DNA from: CBDDDW01 sp965226805 | GTDB taxonomy: Bacteria; Chloroflexota; Dehalococcoidia; Lucifugimonadales; JAGWBF01 | Assembly: GCA_965226805.1 (NCBI GenBank) | Contig: CBDDDW010000030.1 | Location: 186,001-250,000 of the forward strand | Length of the DNA stretch: 64,000 nucleotides | Direction of reading: 5' to 3' | Shown here: positions 62,270-64,000 of the stretch, piece after piece | Layout: every line of letters starts with the position of its first letter | How positions within the stretch are numbered: the first letter of the stretch is position 1 | Position numbers and translations under genes: made by a program | The notes under the pieces: model-generated | The model's database searches: none | Seen by the model: only the letters and a program-made list of their open reading frames with translations | What the model was told of the DNA's origin: nothing

Positions 62270-63391
62270 CTAGCTGATTCGGTAGATCCTGGCCCCGTTG
62301 CCGCCAGCGATCTTCGCCTTCTCCTCCTCGGTGCAGTCCCTCAAGACCTCCTCGAGGATCTCCCTGCTCTTTGGAAAGGTGGACTCCACGTGAGGGTAGT
62401 CCGAGCCCCAGAGGATGTTGTCCACTCCTATGAGGTCCCTGAGCCTGATCCCTACGGTATCCTCCTGGAATCCCAGGAACACGTTGCGGTGGAAATATTC
62501 GCTGGGGAGCATATCCTCTCCGAACCGGCGCCAGCCCACCCCTGGGACTCGTTGGGTGTAGGTATAGTCGATACGCTCCAGAAAATGGGGGACCCAGCCG
62601 AGCTCCATCTCCACTGACCCCACCTGTAATTTTGGATATCGCTCGAACACACCACCGAAGATCATGTTTCCCAGCGAGTAACGCACCCAGTGGTCAACCG
62701 AGGCGACGTAGGTCGGCTTGAGACTGTCAAACCTCTGGCTATTCTCCCCCAGGCCGGTCCGGTTCGTGCCAAGGTGCATGCTGATGGGGATACTCAGGTC
62801 CTGGGCCGCCGCCCAGAAAGGATCGTATTCGGGCAGATCATAGGACCTGTCCTCTGGAGGGTACACGGTGATCATGGCGCCCGTCAGCCCTATCCCGGCA
62901 CACCGTTCCAGCTCTTGAACACCCTCCGCTATGTCGTCGAGATTAATCATGCCGATGCCCTTGAGGCGGCGCGGAAACGGTCTGCAGAACTCGGCGAGCC
63001 AGTCGTTGTATGCCCGAAAGATGCCGGTGACCAGCCTGCTGTCAGCGAGAGAGAAGTGCAGCAGACCGATGGTGGGGTAGAGCAGCGAAGCATACACCCC
63101 GTCGATATCCATGTCTTTGACGTGCTCTTCCGGGATATATCCGCCGGGCCGTATATGCTCCGACGTGTCGCTATAAGTCAGCTTCTCGGGCTCCTCGAAC
63201 CGCCGCCCCGTCTGGCCTCCCGCCGAGGCCGGCACTCCGGCCACGCCTTCGCAGAACCACCAATCGCTGCCGTCTTCCAGGCGCTCGACATGTGGCGCCC
63301 TGCCCCTGAGCTCACCCTCCATCCTGCTCGTCCACAGGTCACCGGGCTCGAATACGTGGTTGTCCGAGGATATTAGCCTGTAATCTGGCAT
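62270..63391 (-). CDS. amidohydrolase family protein (COG2159 type), paralogue 2
   Basis: A 373-residue close paralogue of 60908-62029, same length and order of motifs: LISSDNHVFEPGDLWTSR, YIPEEHVKDMDIDGVYASLL, IPISMHLGTNRTGLGE, HWVRYSLGNMIFGGVFERYP and LWGSDYPHVESTFPKS. It is upstream of the luciferase-like gene in transcription terms (that gene ends 34 bases before its ATG), so it probably belongs to an operon that oxidises and then hydrolyses or decarboxylates an organic substrate. Confidence 0.88.
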   Translation of the reverse strand: MPDYRLISSDNHVFEPGDLWTSRMEGELRGRAPHVERLEDGSDWWFCEGVAGVPASAGGQTGRRFEEPEKLTYSDTSEHIRPGGYIPEEHVKDMDIDGVYASLLYPTIGLLHFSLADSRLVTGIFRAYNDWLAEFCRPFPRRLKGIGMINLDDIAEGVQELERCAGIGLTGAMITVYPPEDRSYDLPEYDPFWAAAQDLSIPISMHLGTNRTGLGENSQRFDSLKPTYVASVDHWVRYSLGNMIFGGVFERYPKLQVGSVEMELGWVPHFLERIDYTYTQRVPGVGWRRFGEDMLPSEYFHRNVFLGFQEDTVGIRLRDLIGVDNILWGSDYPHVESTFPKSREILEEVLRDCTEEEKAKIAGGNGARIYRIS

Positions 63392-63424
63392 CGCGTCCTC
63401 ACCGCTCCCGGAGGTGATGTCCGT

Positions 63425-64000
63425 TCAGTCGCCTACGGAGGCCTCCTTGAGGACCCTGGGCTCGGCCCAGGCCCGCTGGGCGGCGTCCACCGCCCGCGTC
63501 CTCATTGCCTGGAGCTCTTGCATGTGCTTCTTCGACCACTCGTTAGACCTGCCCAGCGGGGCCACGCTGTCCTGGAACTGAGGCATAACGTACCTAGCCA
63601 AGAGTTCGTAGCTGTGGAGTACCTTCTCTCTGGTCGTCCACTCGGTCACGTGCACCAGGAAAGTCCCGAAGCCTCCGCTCCGCTCGATTAGCCGCTGGAT
63701 CCCGGCGATACAGTCATCGGGCGTACCCACGACCCACGAGCCGGACTCTATCATGGCGTCGACTATTTTCTCAGCCGGGCCGGCGATCCCTGAGTTCATC
63801 CCAGCCGTCTCTTCTGAATACTCTCGGATGAAGCGGCCGGAGGCCACCCTGACATCCTCCACAGCCTCCCTCCGGCTCTCGGCCAGGTGAACTGGGATGG
63901 ACACTCGCCAGTCCTGGCGTTTCATCTCCTTGCCGTGCTGGGCAGCGGCCTCCTCAGCGATGGTCCAGAGCTCGCTGGGCTCGGGCTGGTCCTTGGCGCT
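63425..64000 (-). CDS. LLM-class flavin-dependent oxidoreductase, C-terminal part (cut by window edge)
   Basis: The frame is open to the last base of the window; 191 codons are seen. DWRVSIPVHLAESRREAVED, SWVVGTPDDCIAGIQRLIER, GGFGTFLVHVTEWTTREKV and LLARYVMPQFQ are the C-terminal half of bacterial-luciferase-like monooxygenases that use reduced flavin (F420 or FMN). The long helical tail SKKHMQELQAMRTRAVDAA is typical of the limonene-monooxygenase-like subgroup. Followed on the same strand by amidohydrolase paralogue 2. Confidence 0.82.
   Translation of the reverse strand, partial: SAKDQPEPSELWTIAEEAAAQHGKEMKRQDWRVSIPVHLAESRREAVEDVRVASGRFIREYSEETAGMNSGIAGPAEKIVDAMIESGSWVVGTPDDCIAGIQRLIERSGGFGTFLVHVTEWTTREKVLHSYELLARYVMPQFQDSVAPLGRSNEWSKKHMQELQAMRTRAVDAAQRAWAEPRVLKEASVGD

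Overview
The window reads as a high-GC chromosomal segment of a free-living bacterium, most probably Chloroflexota of the Dehalococcoidia/SAR202 type. This is an inference from gene content: a HerA/NurA operon beside SelB, COG2159 amidohydrolases, a UGSC-type protein remnant, GAF- and ATPase-linked nucleotide cyclases and actinobacterial-style MMPL and DesK-like genes. No rRNA, tRNA or CRISPR was seen.

Layout. 0-6.4 kb: a DUF3179 end, a CcdA gene flanked by two TlpA-type thioredoxins, an M20 peptidase and a frameshifted amidohydrolase. 6.5-9.6 kb: rplS and priA. 9.7-17.4 kb: an envelope and signalling block (Thr/Pro-rich lipoprotein, small membrane protein, frameshifted MMPL transporter, NarL-type response regulator, histidine kinase) in which an IS1182-like element sits exactly between the kinase stop and the regulator start. 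17.5-25 kb: a housekeeping run (def behind a duplicated promoter, tRNA nucleotidyltransferase family gene, secD, secF, nfo, a zincin-like peptidase, a CDGSH protein). 25-37 kb: mainly minus-strand genes (leucine-type dehydrogenase, cupredoxin membrane protein, selB-nurA-X-herA operon, hemW, ychF-like, YkvA-like) and holA on plus. 37-41.5 kb: a decayed ABC ATPase tail, a GAF-cyclase gene split by an IS1380-like element, and an MBL-fold hydrolase. 41.7-49.8 kb: trpS, inositol monophosphatase, a three-repeat LamG surface protein, carboxymuconolactone decarboxylase family protein, asparaginase, MmgE/PrpD. 49.9-56 kb: a gene graveyard around two inverted, nearly identical 1539-bp IS3-type elements, with truncated TolB-propeller, hemerythrin-like, UGSC-like and SnoaL-like remnants. 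56-64 kb: a methyltransferase, a large frameshifted cyclase-ATPase-TPR regulator, two tail-to-tail amidohydrolase paralogues and a partial luciferase-like oxidoreductase.

How it works together. Recognisable modules are thiol/disulfide exchange across the membrane (CcdA with TlpA proteins), protein export (SecD/SecF, with a strongly expanded SecD), DNA end processing (NurA, HerA and an unassigned partner), selenoprotein synthesis (SelB), and cyclic-nucleotide signalling (two cyclases, possibly a phosphodiesterase). The most distinctive aspect is the density of mobile and repetitive DNA whose insertion sites can be reconstructed to the base, plus at least three dispersed non-coding repeat families. 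Four genes carry what look like single-base indels, so sequence error must be excluded before calling them pseudogenes.
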